Made by a program: the position numbers and the translations under genes
Shown: positions 38,126-49,500 of the stretch, in pieces
How positions within the stretch are numbered: the stretch's first letter is position 1
Layout of the letters: every line of letters begins with the position of its first letter
The notes under the pieces: generated by a model
The model's input: only the letters and a program-made list of their open reading frames with translations
Told to the model about the DNA's origin: nothing
The model's database searches: none
Source of the DNA: Siphlonurus alternatus
Lineage: Eukaryota; Arthropoda; Insecta; Ephemeroptera; Siphlonuridae
Assembly: GCA_949825025.1 (NCBI GenBank)
Contig: OX463785.1
Span: 6,923,979-6,987,978 of the forward strand
Length of the DNA stretch: 64,000 nt
Reading direction: 5' to 3'

Positions 38126-39494
38126 TTATTTTCATATCTAGATAATTGATATTTTCGTCCAACAAATAGTTTGGTATTTTACCTTCTTAAATAAGTGTCG
38201 CAATAAAATGCTCCAGGTTAGAACTTTGCAGTGAAAGGTTCATTTACGAGCATGCTTATGATACCTTTGTCACCATAAAAGTGATGTGATTATTTAAACT
38301 ATATATTGAAATATTTTGAATTTCTATAATATTTTTAAAATTCAATTTTATAAAAGATGATTCTTTATTCGATTTACTATTGTTTTTACTTAAGTAACTG
38401 AAAAAGACTATCACAATTACTACATATCTGAATTTTTGGAGTTTAGGTCCCCTGGAGGTTATGCAACAATATGAACAATCAAATTTAAAATTAATTCATT
38501 ATTCCTTCACTCCAGATAATTGGTATTCTCGTCTGACAAATAAAAAGTGTGGTATTTTATCTTCTTAAATCAGTGTCTTAATAAAATGCTCCAGGATAGA
38601 ACTTTGCAGTGAAAGGTTCATTTACGAGCATGCTTGTGATACCTTTGTCACCAGAAAAAAGATGTGATTATTTAAACTATATATTGGAGTATTTTGAATT
38701 TCCATAATATTTTTAAAATTCAATTTTATAAAAAATAATTCTCTATTCGATGTACTATTGTTTTTACTAAACTAACTGAAAAAGACTATCACAATTATTT
38801 CATATCTGACTTTTTGGAGTTAAAATCCCCTGGAAGTTATGCAACCATATGAACAATCAAATTTAAAATATATTCATTATTCCTTCACTCCAGATAATTG
38901 ATATTTTCGTCCGACAAATAAAAAATGTGGTATTTTATCTTTTTAAATCAGTGTCTTAATAAAATGCTCCAGGATAGAACTTTGCAGTGAAAGGTTCATT
39001 TACGAGCATGCTTATGATACCTTTGTCACCATAAAGTTTATGTGATTATTTAAACTATATATTGCAGTATTTTGTATTTCCATAATATTTTTAAATATCA
39101 ATTTTATAAAAGATAATTCTCTATTCGATGTACTATTGTTTTTACTAAACTAACTGAAAAAGACTATCACATTTATTTCATATCTGAATTTTTGGAGTTA
39201 AGGTCTCCTGGAGGTTATCCAACCATATGAACAATTAAATGGAAAAGAAATTCATTATTCCTTCACTCCAGATCATTGGCATTTTCATCCAACAAATAAA
39301 AAAGTGTGGTATTTTATCTTCATAAATCAGTGTCGCAATAAAATGCTCCAGGATAGAACTTTGCAGTGAAAGGTTCATTTACGAGCATGCTTATGATACC
39401 TTTGTCACCAGAAAAAAGATGTGATTATTTAAACTATATATTGGAGTATTTTGAATTTCCATAATATTTTTAAAATTCAATTTTTTTAAAGATA
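38126..39494 (-). repeat. Inverted satellite array, about 379-bp units, part 1
   Basis: The anchor GAACTTTGCAGTGAAAGGTT lies at 38221, 38599, 38977 and 39356, spaced 378-379 bp. Each unit is the reverse complement of the direct unit, carrying GATACCTTTGTCACC and CCCCTGGAGGTTATG. It lacks about 250 bp of the direct unit, the part between AATTTATATAAAATTTGA and GTTGCATAACCTCC. Confidence 0.92.
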
Positions 39495-39884
39495 ATAGAC
39501 AATAATGGTTGTATTTTTTTATTTCATGATTAGAAAATATGCCTAAAATTATGCTTTTCTGAACTATTTCGGATTTTTTGGAATGCGGGAACTAATTTTA
39601 AAAAAATATTTAAAATACCTGAATTTGGGTGGTACACCTGATGGAACAACCGTGGCGTCATTTGTCGTGCTGTGATTGGCTGTTGATGATGTCACGGCTG
39701 CTGTGATTGGCTGTCGATGACGTCATGGTTTTCCCATTAGGTGTACCACCCAAATTCAGACATTTTAAATATTTTTTTAAAATTAGTTCCCACATCCCAA
39801 AAAATCTGAAAGAATTCAGAAAAGCTTAATTTAATGTATATTTCCTAATTATGAAATAAAAAAATGCAACTATTATTGTTTATT
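39495..39884. mobile_element. Foldback element inserted in the inverted satellite arm
   Basis: Ends AGACAATAATGGTTG and CAACTATTATTGTTT are inverted copies, and the arms continue for about 150 bp (GGGTGGTACACCTGATGG mirrored as CATTAGGTGTACCACCC). The core has two GTGATTGGCTGT repeats and TGACGTCA at 39718-39725. Removing it restores the 379-bp periodicity. The GGAACTAATTTT and AAAAAATCTGAAA segments echo family A, so it may be a distant relative. Confidence 0.85.
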
Positions 39885-40975
39885 CTCTATTCAATTTACT
39901 ATTTTTTTTTTTTTTTTTACTAAAGTAACTGAAAAAGACTATCACAATTATTTCATATCTGAATTTTTGGAGTTAAGGTCCCCTGGAGGTTATGTAACCA
40001 TATGAACAATCAAATTTAAAATAAATTCATTATTTCTCCACTCCAGATAATTGATATTTTCGTCCGACAAATAAAAAGTGTGGAATTTTATCTTCTTAAA
40101 TCAGTGTCGCAATAAAATGCTCCAGGATAGAACTTTGCAGTGAAAAGTTCATTTACGAGCATGCTTATGATACCTTTGTCACTTGAAAATAGATGTGATT
40201 ATTTAAACTCTATATATTGGAGTATTTTGAATTTCCATAATATTTTTAAAATTTAATTTTATAAAAGATAATTCTCTATTCGATTTACTATTGTTTTTAC
40301 TAAAGTAGCTGAAAAAGACTATCACAGTTATTTCATATCTGAATTTTTGGAGTTAAGGACCCCTGGAGGTTATGTAACCATATGAACAATCAAATTTAAA
40401 ATAAATTCATTATTCCTCCACTCCAGATAATTGGTATTTTCGTCCGATAAATAAAAAAGTGTGGTATTTTATCTTTTTAAATCAGTGTCTTAATAAAATG
40501 CTCCAGGATAGAACTTTGCAGTGAAAGGTTCATTTACGAGCATGCTTATGATACCTTTGTCACCAGTCACCATAAAAGTGATGTGATTATTTAAACAATA
40601 TATTGAAATATTTTGAATTTCTATAATATTTTTAAAATTCAATTTTATAAAAGATAATTCTCTATTCGATTTACTATTGTTTTTACTAAAGTAACTGAAA
40701 AAGACTATCACAATTATTTCATATCTGAATTTTTGGAGTTAAGGTCCCCTGGAGGTTATGTAACCATATGAACAATCAAATTTAAAATTAATTCATTAAT
40801 CCTCCTCTCCAGATAATTGGTATTTTCGTCCGACAAATAAAAAGAGTGGTATTTTATCTTCTTAAATCAGTGTCGCAATAAAATGCTCCAGGATAGAACT
40901 TTGCAGTGAAAGGTTCATTTACGAGCATGCTTGTGATACCTTTGTCACCATGAAAGTGATGTGATTATTTATCTT
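39885..40975 (-). repeat. Inverted satellite array, about 379-bp units, part 2
   Basis: Anchors GAACTTTGCAGTGAAA lie at 40130, 40511 and 40896, spaced 381-385 bp. The T-run at 39901-39918 and a CACCAGT duplication near 40561 are unit-specific. The array stops abruptly after TGATGTGATTATTTA at about 40970. Confidence 0.92.
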
Positions 40976-42015
40976 GCAAGAGACTTTAATTCCAAAAATT
41001 GTAGTCTCCTTGAATCACAATATTGAAAATGACAAAAAAATCGAGAGAAATTACCTTTTGTTAAAATTCAATTTCGAAAATATTGGAGAAATTCAAAATT
41101 TTGCACTTTATAGAGTTAAAATTATGAAATCACTTTTAAGGTTACAATGGTATTACAACCGTGCACATATAAGAACCTTTCACTGAAAGGTTCTATTTTG
41201 AAACACTGTGTGACGACACTGTCTTGTGAAGAGAGAATAATAAAAAAAAAAAATTCTCGGTTGAAAATTTGTAATATCTAGAGTAGGAAACAATGAATGC
41301 ATGTAAAATTTTAAACGTGTCAATTTTTTTTTCTACAGAATCGAGTTACTAAACAAATATGATTATTGTTTTTACAACAATTACAACATGCTTTTTCTAT
41401 TTATTTAATTTTTTTTTCATTTCTTTTTAATCCTGATGGATGAAATAATAAAATATTCAAGATTACTTCCGATTTATTTTTTATTATTATTTTTTACTAA
41501 CTGTAAGATGTCACCTGAATGAAAAAAAAAAAAAAAAAAATAATAAATCATTCACTATTAATTATTTTCCATTTGGTTTGAAGACCAAATGGAAAATAAA
41601 ATGTCGATTTTAAATTAATATGAATTAATTTATTAACATTAAATTAGTTTATTATATAATTAAGAAATAATGGTTTTAATTAATTATGTTACACATTCAT
41701 AATATTTTAAAATCGCCACCAATTTATTTTTTGGAAGTAGTGACATCTATGTTCAGAATATTGCGAAATTTTAATAAACCAGGGCGATTGACCTGCTGCG
41801 GTGAGCATTTTATGTACTAAAAATGGTCCTAGAAAGTTTTCAAATTGAAATTTGCCTGATATGGTGACATGTCTTTGCAACCATGCGTAGGATGGAAAAG
41901 GTCACCATAACCAAGAATGAAATAGAACTAATTGGCGCTGTTATGGCGACCGTCGCCACAACAGAAAATGTCGCAATAACAGTCTGTTAAATAGAACTTT
42001 GTCACCACAACGGGG
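40976..42015. repeat. Decayed right edge of the satellite region
   Basis: One diverged unit in direct orientation is visible at 40978-41220 (AGACTTTAATTCCAAAAATT, CACTGAAAGGTTCTATTTTG, GTGTGACGACACTG). Short inverted boxes follow further right: GTCGCCACAACAG near 41953 and ATAGAACTTTGTCACCACAA at 41991. The last is the inverted partner of the box at 27640. An A-tract lies at 41523-41540. Confidence 0.6.
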
Positions 42016-42248
42016 CATGATACTAAACTAATGTTGTAGAGGGAAGGTGATGTTCTAGTTATAAAAACGTACAAACGAAAATTGTTATTGTTTGCAAATG
42101 CTGAAAAAGAGAAGATAATTAAATTCCAATTATAAGAATTTCAATTAAAGACTTCATAAGTATTATGCATACTTATACATAGAGAGATGGGAATAAAAAA
42201 TAATGTTTTGTCAACCACTCTTATAAAATTAAAGCTCATTTTCAATTA

Positions 42249-42383
42249 GTAATAGGTTTTGGTCGGAAACGCGCGGGTATCATTCTCGGCTCGGCCAGTG
42301 ACGTTCTACGTTACAAACAACACACCAATGACTGAAGACGTTACAAACACGACGAAAACCAAGTTAAATGTGAACCAGAGTAA
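42249..42383. mobile_element. Foldback element, family N, copy 2
   Basis: GGTTTTGGTCGGAAACGC at the left pairs with GACGAAAACCAAGTT at the right, ending GTGAACCAGAGTA. The inner block TACAAACAACACACCAATGA is shared with the copies at 19.4 and 56.1 kb. The left end is slightly shortened relative to the copy at 56 kb. Confidence 0.78.
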
Positions 42384-43637
42384 AGTTTATATCCCAATTG
42401 GTTCTCCAGATGGGACATATGAGAGAAACTTCTGACCTGTGGAGTACATAGACTATACATTCTTGAGATAAAAGGGAAATTATGCCCTCCACTACATTGA
42501 ATATAAATATAATGGTAGCAATGAATGGCATACAAACACGCGAGTATCATGTTTTGCGGTATGCTTGATTTGTGTTCTGATAAGAGAAATAACTTTCTTG
42601 ACTTAAAAGGCTTTGCAAAGTTATAATGAATATTTATTACTTTCCAGATGTAGTAATGTTATATTATTGTAATTGAAATCAATTACATAATAGAGGCTTC
42701 AAGTCAGCTGATTTTGCGGTGCTCCCATTCAAACCTATGTAAAAAAAAAAACTCGAAGTCGCTTCTTTGGCATTAAAAAAATGTTTTAGAGAAAAAGGAG
42801 TTCTTGATTCATTATCAGATCATCACTAAATGGGGGAGGTAGGAGAGAAAAAAATTCAAATTTTGTAACATAATGGCTTATGGAGAAAATTTTCCCGCCG
42901 GACACTTCAAGCTTCTATTTGCTTTGTTATTTTACCTAAGATGTGGGGGAAAACTCCCTATATTGGTCGTTCAATTTTCAATAAAATCCAACTTTATTCA
43001 CTTCCTCATCAATACTAATTTATTTTTAACTTTTTATTACATTCTAAAATTGAAAATTTACCAAGATAATTTACAAACACTAATTCCAGCTGTATTTCTC
43101 TTTGAAAAATTAACATGTGCTTTCACTTTGTTTAATTTATATTAATGCACAGTACATATAGTTATTTTTAAATTGATATTAATCATTTTTTTAAATAACA
43201 ATAATTTTTTACCATATTTAAAATAAAATATAAATAAAATTTATTGTAATTTTAAATTTAATAATTTTATTTCAAATAATAATGATATTGAAAAAATATT
43301 TTTCTACCATATAATTTTTAAACTAATATCATTAATTTTTTAATTACAAATGAACCAATTAATAAAGTGGGAATATTTTTCTGAAGCTAGTAGATATTTT
43401 GTAATAATTAAAAAATTCTGGCTACTAAAAATAATTACAGGAGCCATATTTTGACAACAAATATCCTAATAACCTGTAGGGGCTATGTGCTCCGATTTTT
43501 CCTTACTGCCCGTTATCTCTTGTCTAAATAGGTTTTATTCCTGTTGGAGTATGCGTACAAGTTGGGCAAACGGGAAAGTCACTAAAAATAGCAAGCACGA
43601 TGGCAATTTTATCGGCCCTCGTCCAGATTCTGTTGCA
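42384..43637. other. A+T-rich spacer
   Basis: No gene supported. The 90-codon plus frame at 42873-43145 begins in a slightly less A+T-rich patch but is mostly Phe/Leu/Ile codons and has no domain. The 69-codon minus frame at 42341-42550 overlaps the end of the family N element. Confidence 0.45.
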
Positions 43638-43882
43638 ATAAAGATGCTTTTCCATGAAACAATGTCGAACGAGGCTTGGCGGGGCGAGAAAAACGCACAA
43701 GACTTGCTTCAATATCATATGGAAATGGCGCGCATGTTGGCGTGAAAAAATCACAATGAGACTTAATCGATGCGGAAAAGCGATTTTTCCATACCAACAT
43801 GGCCGCTATATGATATTGAAGCAAGTGCGCTTTTCTCGCCCCGCTAAGCCCCGCTCGACATCGCTCCATGGAAAATCACCTT
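43638..43882. mobile_element. Foldback element, family K
   Basis: The arms pair GCTTTTCCATGAAACAATGT with ACATCGCTCCATGGAAAATC, and CTTGCTTCAATATCATATGG with CTATATGATATTGAAGCAAG, around a loop at about 43745-43790. Four overlapping open frames on both strands come from this one G+C-richer hairpin and are not genes. It abuts a family E element. Confidence 0.82.
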
Positions 43883-43888
43883 AATTAT

Positions 43889-44031
43889 CTATTTGTAATT
43901 TCAGGTAATTGCAATTATGAGTCGTAAATAGTTTTATATAACGTCAAGTTCATTGTTGCGCTCCCCTGAAATAACAGTCACTATTGCAACATAATCATGG
44001 TAGGTAGAAAGCTCATTATTGCAGACGATAT
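43889..44031. mobile_element. Foldback element, family E, copy 4 (degraded)
   Basis: It shares ATTTCAGGTAATTGCAATTA, GTTCATTGTTGCGCTC and ATCATGGTAGGTAGAAAGCT with the other E copies. The right end GCAGACGATAT matches that of the copy at 73-360. The left end was probably lost at the junction with the family K element. Confidence 0.68.
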
Positions 44032-44876
44032 ACGCGACAATAAGTAGGATATATAATGTACAGAGCACCGCCTAGTGTATAGCTTCTTTGTTGACGGTAT
44101 GTCTCCTCGCCCCAAGAAGGGGGCGTGGCATGTGGGTGGACCCTCTGAGCAGTAACATTAATTAAACTCAAGACAACGACCCGCCACTCCCAGGGTTTGT
44201 ATCGACTAGCAAAGAGAATGAATGAATGGCTTGATAATTATATACATTTCTTCATTTTACATCCTTTAATTTGTCAAATAATAAATAAAATCAACTTTAT
44301 TTATTGTGACCATATAGACCATAATTGACCTACTCTTCTATCCAAACCATACTATAATTACATAACTATTATTTGACTACTATACACAGAACATTTTAAA
44401 ATTTAAGAAAATTATGGTAAGATATTGATTGTCCTTAATTATGATGTAATCCGTTGTACAGAATAAAATAAAATATCAAATGCAAGAAATCACTTTTAGA
44501 TCAAATTTGCATTTTATTTTCGTTAGTTTGTAAAATTAGGAGGTTCTCATGTGCAAAAATCATCCCCTCCCCTGCCCTTTATTTCTAGTGTATGGCTAAT
44601 TTTGACCTAGTCTCAAATAAGTAATAATAACTAATATAAGAAGCCCACTGTTTCTGACTTTGACAAAACAAACCTCAGAGATATAATATAATTAAATTTA
44701 ATTATACATGTCTTCCTACAGTAAAATGAGTTTCGACACTTTCAACAATTTTGCATTTCAATCTCACAATTCAAATTTGAATATTTAATTAATATTTTGC
44801 ATTTTTTTTTTAATTTTGATTGCTAACAAAATGTTACTGTATTTTTATCAATAAAACTCCCACTCTTTAAGCCGGT
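44032..44876. other. A+T-rich spacer
   Basis: A G+C-richer patch at 44075-44215 (CCCCAAGAAGGGGGCGTGGC) holds no open frame. The remainder is plain A+T-rich sequence. Confidence 0.45.
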
Positions 44877-45026
44877 ATTACACGATACAATTTTTCTAAC
44901 TATTGCATACAATTTTTCCTTTCAAGAAAATTTCATCTCCATACAAACAAATAGAGTTGAAGTTTTCTTGAATGTAAAAATTGTATACAATAGTTAGAAA
45001 AATTGTATCGTGTAATACCGGCTTTA
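44877..45026. mobile_element. Foldback element, family D
   Basis: Near-perfect terminal inverted repeats of about 45 bp: TAAGCCGGTATTACACGATA and, mirrored, TATCGTGTAATACCGGCTTTA, continuing through CAATTTTTCTAACTATTG. A short loop of about 45 bp holds a weaker inner pair. Partial sequence resembling its arms lies near 47565-47640. Confidence 0.88.
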
Positions 45027-45099
45027 CATATATGTAAAATGAAAATACAAGAAATCAAGTCTATCAAAATAGACAACATTGAACTTTGACGATAACTGA

Positions 45100-45240
45100 T
45101 GATGTGACGTCACAGTTTACTCGACCAGCTCGCAGTGTAATCCCCGGGTTGATAATCGCACAAATTGTCACGGAGCAGACACGTGACCGCGCCCACTGAT
45201 GACGTCACGGCTCTAAATCACGTGACGTCACCCCCACCAA
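45100..45240. promoter_or_regulatory. CRE/E-box cluster in a G+C-richer island
   Basis: Three TGACGTCA palindromes (45105-45112, 45200-45207, 45223-45230) and two CACGTG E-boxes (45180-45185, 45219-45224) lie within 130 bp. The last E-box and CRE overlap as CACGTGACGTCA. TGACGTCA is the classic site of CREB/ATF-type bZIP factors and CACGTG of bHLH factors. Unlike most other CREs here, this cluster is not inside an obvious inverted repeat. A promoter or enhancer is an inference; no adjacent gene was identified. The frame at 45165-45362 is not convincing. Confidence 0.4.
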
Positions 45241-47219
45241 TTAGCGCAATGACACTCCAGACTTTTTTAAACACGTTGTTGCGACCATTACACTACTTCC
45301 ATGCATTTGTCTGGAGGAGGGTTTGTTTTATACGAGTGGCCTGGGTGTACAACTCACAATAGCCATGAAATTTACCTGCGATGTTTGTGAGCGAATTGTT
45401 CAAGCAGTATAATCTGAGTTTGTAATTTCTGAGTCTAGAAAAGCATCCAGTCCAAAATCACCATATGCTTAAGGTGATTTTTAATTATTTATTTTTAAGC
45501 TTGGGCGCGATTCACGAAGCAGTTAACCATATTTTAATTAAGCCAAACGCGGATAAAAACCTGTGAATCGCCCCCATTATTATGCTTTTCTAGCCTAAGA
45601 AATTTTAATTTTGCATCTTTTATTCTATTGGAACTGCAACTATAGCAAATGAGGCAGGAGTTAAAAGTCCCGAACTTAATTAGGTTTGAACAAATCTTAA
45701 ATTTGAGAGTGCATATGACAACACACATTTTTTGTACATCTTTATATTGACAGATAATAAAGAAGCACTATAGATAAAAATTCTATTTTTTTTTTTTTAT
45801 TTGCCTCTACTACTAATTCATTTTGTATCAATATGTTAATGATGTATGATCAACATTTACTTTTCTACTTTCGAACAATGTATAATATGCATATTAAATT
45901 CTATACCAAGAGCAAGGATTGTGCACGGAATGGAGCTTGTTATTGAAATCTTCGAATATCAAGTGCATTTATTTATTTTATAAATTTATTTATATATTTA
46001 TTTCTAATTTAAAAAAAAATTAATATTGTATAGATAAATTGTAAAACAATAAAATCATTTTTTTCTATTTTATTTTTACTACTAAAATAATGAAAAATCG
46101 TCTTTAAAATTAAAATAAAATTTTTAAAGAAAAAGAAAAATATTAAAAAAAGTCAATATTGCTCCGCCAATATTTCTCTGTTAAATAAAAATTCCACTTC
46201 CTGTCGGCTCGGAGGAGAGAAACTCGAGCCCGCGGCCCATCTTGACTGCACCGCTAATGAAATTCTGGCCATATACGGATCAGCTGCAGGCCCGGAGAAA
46301 GTAGACAACATGGATTTGAGATGTTAACATGGTGTTTGAACTTTCCAGTCTTTTAAATTCAGTGACAGATTTGACTCAAAGCGGAACATTGATGTTTAAT
46401 CTGATTCAAATGATGTTAAATATAATAAAATAAAAAAAAAATTAAAATAAAATTACTTAGAAATAAAAAAAATCATTTGTCTTAATTTTTTTTTATAAAA
46501 TATTTAATTTTAAGTTTTCTTAGCATTTTTATTGCTACTGTATTTTTAATCCTGATATAATTATATTTTTAATAATTGTAGTATTTTGTAAATATTGTAG
46601 TATTTTTTTTTATATTATAAAAAAAATACGTTATAAAAAAAGTGTCCATGATAAAATAGACAGTAGCAAATAATTCTCAAAAAATCAGGAAAAAGTGGGC
46701 CAACATTGACCGGGTAAAAATCCTTATTACGAGCGAGTGTAAAAGCAAAAGTAAATTTAAAGAACATTTGATAATGCAGATATAATAGTGAAGTAAAATA
46801 AATAATTACATTTAGATTATGTGGATCTTTTAAATTTTACTATAATTTTTTATTATTTTTATTTGAACAGCACAGAGATGAAACACATAAATTTTTTATC
46901 TTTGTAAATTATTCTAAACATAATAAATATAAATAACACCAAGAAGTAATGTTGTAATGTAAATTGTACTATTCTGTCCAGAGGATTGATATTTTTTATT
47001 GTAAAATTAGAATATAATATAATGTACTTGATTATTAATTATAATAAAAAGGTAACATATAATATATTTAATATTCTTAACTTAACTGATAAATCGGATT
47101 ATCCTAACTGTATTAGTCACAAGACTAGTACAGTCTTGTACAGTCAAGTTGTTTTAACCCGAATTGATAGTGCTAAGGAATTTTGCAGGTCTTTTAAAAA
47201 CCGGGGTAACCCATGCCCT
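45241..47219. other. Spacer with a truncated family B element
   Basis: A shrunken family B copy (45503-45575) keeps TTGGGCGCGATTCACGAAGC and GTGAATCGCCCCC but has lost its centre. A G+C-richer patch at 46160-46320 (CTCGAGCCCGCGGCCCATC) has no open frame. The 93-codon plus frame at 46986-47267 runs out of A+T-rich DNA into a family A element and is not a gene. Confidence 0.5.
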
Positions 47220-47535
47220 GGAGTATTGTCCTCAATTTTTTTTATTGCAGAAATGGATAGAGGGTAAAAAGTTATGCTATCCTGATTTTTTTCCGACTTT
47301 TTAGAGCCCGGGAAGTATTTTTAAAAAATTATTGAAAGTCCTATTTGTGACGTCACGCGGCGTCAAGTCCTATCTTTTTCTTAAGGAGCGGCGTCTCGTG
47401 ACGTCACAAAAAGAACTTTCAATAATTTTTTAAAAATAGTTCCCGGGCTCTAAAAAATCTGAAAAAAATCAGGGTAGCATAACTTTGCACCCTCTATCCA
47501 TTTCTGTAATAAAAAAAATTGAGGACAATACTTCA
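47220..47535. mobile_element. Foldback element, family A, copy 3
   Basis: Ends GGAGTATTGTCCTCAATTTT and AAAATTGAGGACAATACTTC pair. The arms contain GCAGAAATGGATAGAGGGT and CCCTCTATCCATTTCTGTAA, and mirrored TGACGTCA sites lie at 47348-47355 and 47399-47406. Its end sequence matches copy 4 at 55.4 kb closely. Confidence 0.88.
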
Positions 47536-48002
47536 TCGTTCCCTGCATCACGAAATTAAAGCATGGGATTACGTGATACAATTCTATATTTTTTCATTGA
47601 AGAAAACTTCACATTTACGCAAACAAGTAAAGTTAAAGCTTTATTAAAGTATTATTTATTATATGGTTAAAATTTTCTAGTGTATAAGAAAACATCATAA
47701 TATTTATCTTTTAATACCAGCTTAATCACCATACAACTCCATTACAATATAATTATATACTCGTGCAATATGAGTTAAGATTAATACTCAAGGACCCACC
47801 CACCTCCGTTCGGCGTGGGAGTAACCCGTTTCTTAATATTCTGAGCCTGGGGAGGGCAGTGGGTGGCGGAAATCGATTCTAAACGTGCTTGGGGACTTGT
47901 TGGAAGAATTAATTTATGAGTTTGTCTTGGGTAATAATTTGAATTTGTAAGGTATAGTTGGAATCATTAAAATTCAGTTATTAATTTTATAATAAAGTTA
48001 TT

Positions 48003-48356
48003 TAAGGGTAAGGTAACGCCACCAATGTTAAAAAAAATCCCTCTCACAAAAATTCTGAAAAAAATTTAAAATGTTCTCCTCTACACCCCCTATCAGTAGC
48101 TAAAATATCAGGTATACAAATACGATCTAGTTTTTGAGTTATGAATTTTTAAAGTTGACCAATTTAACATGGGAGTTTCATTTCTCCATGTTAAAGTAGT
48201 CAACTTTAAAAATTTATAACTCAAAAACTAGATCGTATTTGTATACCTGATATTTTAGGTACTGATAGGGGGTATAGAGGAGAACATTTTAAATTTTTTT
48301 CAGAATTTTTGTGAGAGGGATTTTTTTTAACATTGGTGGCGTTACCTTACCCTTAA
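48003..48356. mobile_element. TTAA-flanked foldback element, family C, intact copy
   Basis: TTAAGGGTAAGGTAACGCCA at the left pairs with TGGCGTTACCTTACCCTTAA at the right, and the arms stay near-perfect for about 160 bp. Inner segments are GTTCTCCTCTACACCCC, GATCTAGTTTTTGAGTTAT and AAAGTTGAC. TTAA at each edge suggests mobilisation by a piggyBac-type transposase; no transposase is encoded. A degraded relative is at 11887-12099. Confidence 0.9.
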
Positions 48357-48556
48357 GGTCATAGCCCCTTGAAAAATTTCTCCTTATGGCAATAGTGTTG
48401 ATATATTGTGTGTATTATTATATATATTTATAATATACACATATTTTGTATAAAATAGTATTGTAGGTTATTTTAAGCTATTTTAATCTGCTTGCTCAAA
48501 AACAATAAAAAATATATCCATGGAACGCTGTAGTTTCTTTCCAGTAATTTTACTAA

Positions 48557-48558
48557 TC

Positions 48559-48640
<82 letters not shown>
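48557..48640. repeat. (CT)n microsatellite
   Basis: About 80 bp of CT dinucleotides with one CTG interruption near 48565. The minus-strand frame rich in Arg-Glu at 48473-48658 is this repeat translated. Confidence 0.95.
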
Positions 48641-48641
<1 letters not shown>

Positions 48642-49500
48642 CTATTCTCCAGAATCACATTTGATTCACATTCGCAGCATGGGAAAAATATAAAAATATT
48701 TCAGCACTGCAATTTTCTGTCACCAAGAATGCCCATTGTTAAATGATTGAACTATGCGAGATATGCGTACTATTTTGATAGTCACATCATTCTAATCATG
48801 ACTATATTACTGTATTATAAATTGAACTTTCGATGACTGCTTGGCATAAATATACCTAAAGCCAATTAAAAAACAAATCAATAAATTACTGTGTGGATTT
48901 TTCTGATAAAATTTTTAATGTATTTAATGTAAAAAAAAGTGATTTTTATAATTATAAATACAATTAATAAACATGCTGTAATGAAAGGATGTTCAGTACA
49001 TTAATGAGTTCCGATAAAAATTACAATTAACAATCAATCATATATATATGACTTTTTTACTCTGGGTAATTACAGTTTGTATATTCCTATATTCACTATT
49101 AATTAATGATGAAATGACATTAAATATAACTGAAATAATATTGACATTATTATGTTATGAATGATTTATAAAGGAACTATCTCTCATGTCATTTGTACAA
49201 TATGTCTATCTGTGTCAAAAGTTTCATTTAATATTAGCTTTAACAATCGATATTCCACATGTTTTTGTAGTTCCTATAAGCAACCGAACTTTTATTTGAC
49301 CTTTACAGTTCTTGAGAAGGGTTGTAAGTCAATTTAAAGGGCAAAAGGTTGTTTAATATTTTCCCAAGGAGAGTCATTATTTTGAGGTGCAATAAAGGAC
49401 GATCTACAAAAACTAATCATTGCGTCAATATTGAAAGTATGTGTATAATAATTATGTATAAAATATAAAATAATTCAGCAATTTAAAATCGTGATTTATA
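48641..49500. other. A+T-rich spacer
   Basis: No gene or element ends seen between the CT microsatellite and the SINE. Confidence 0.5.

Noticed and set aside
28020..40975. CRISPR-like array (regular repeats)
   Set aside because: Units of 379-625 bp repeat along their whole length with no unique spacers, in a eukaryotic setting.
48473..48658. Frame with a long Arg-Glu run
   Set aside because: Translation of the CT microsatellite.
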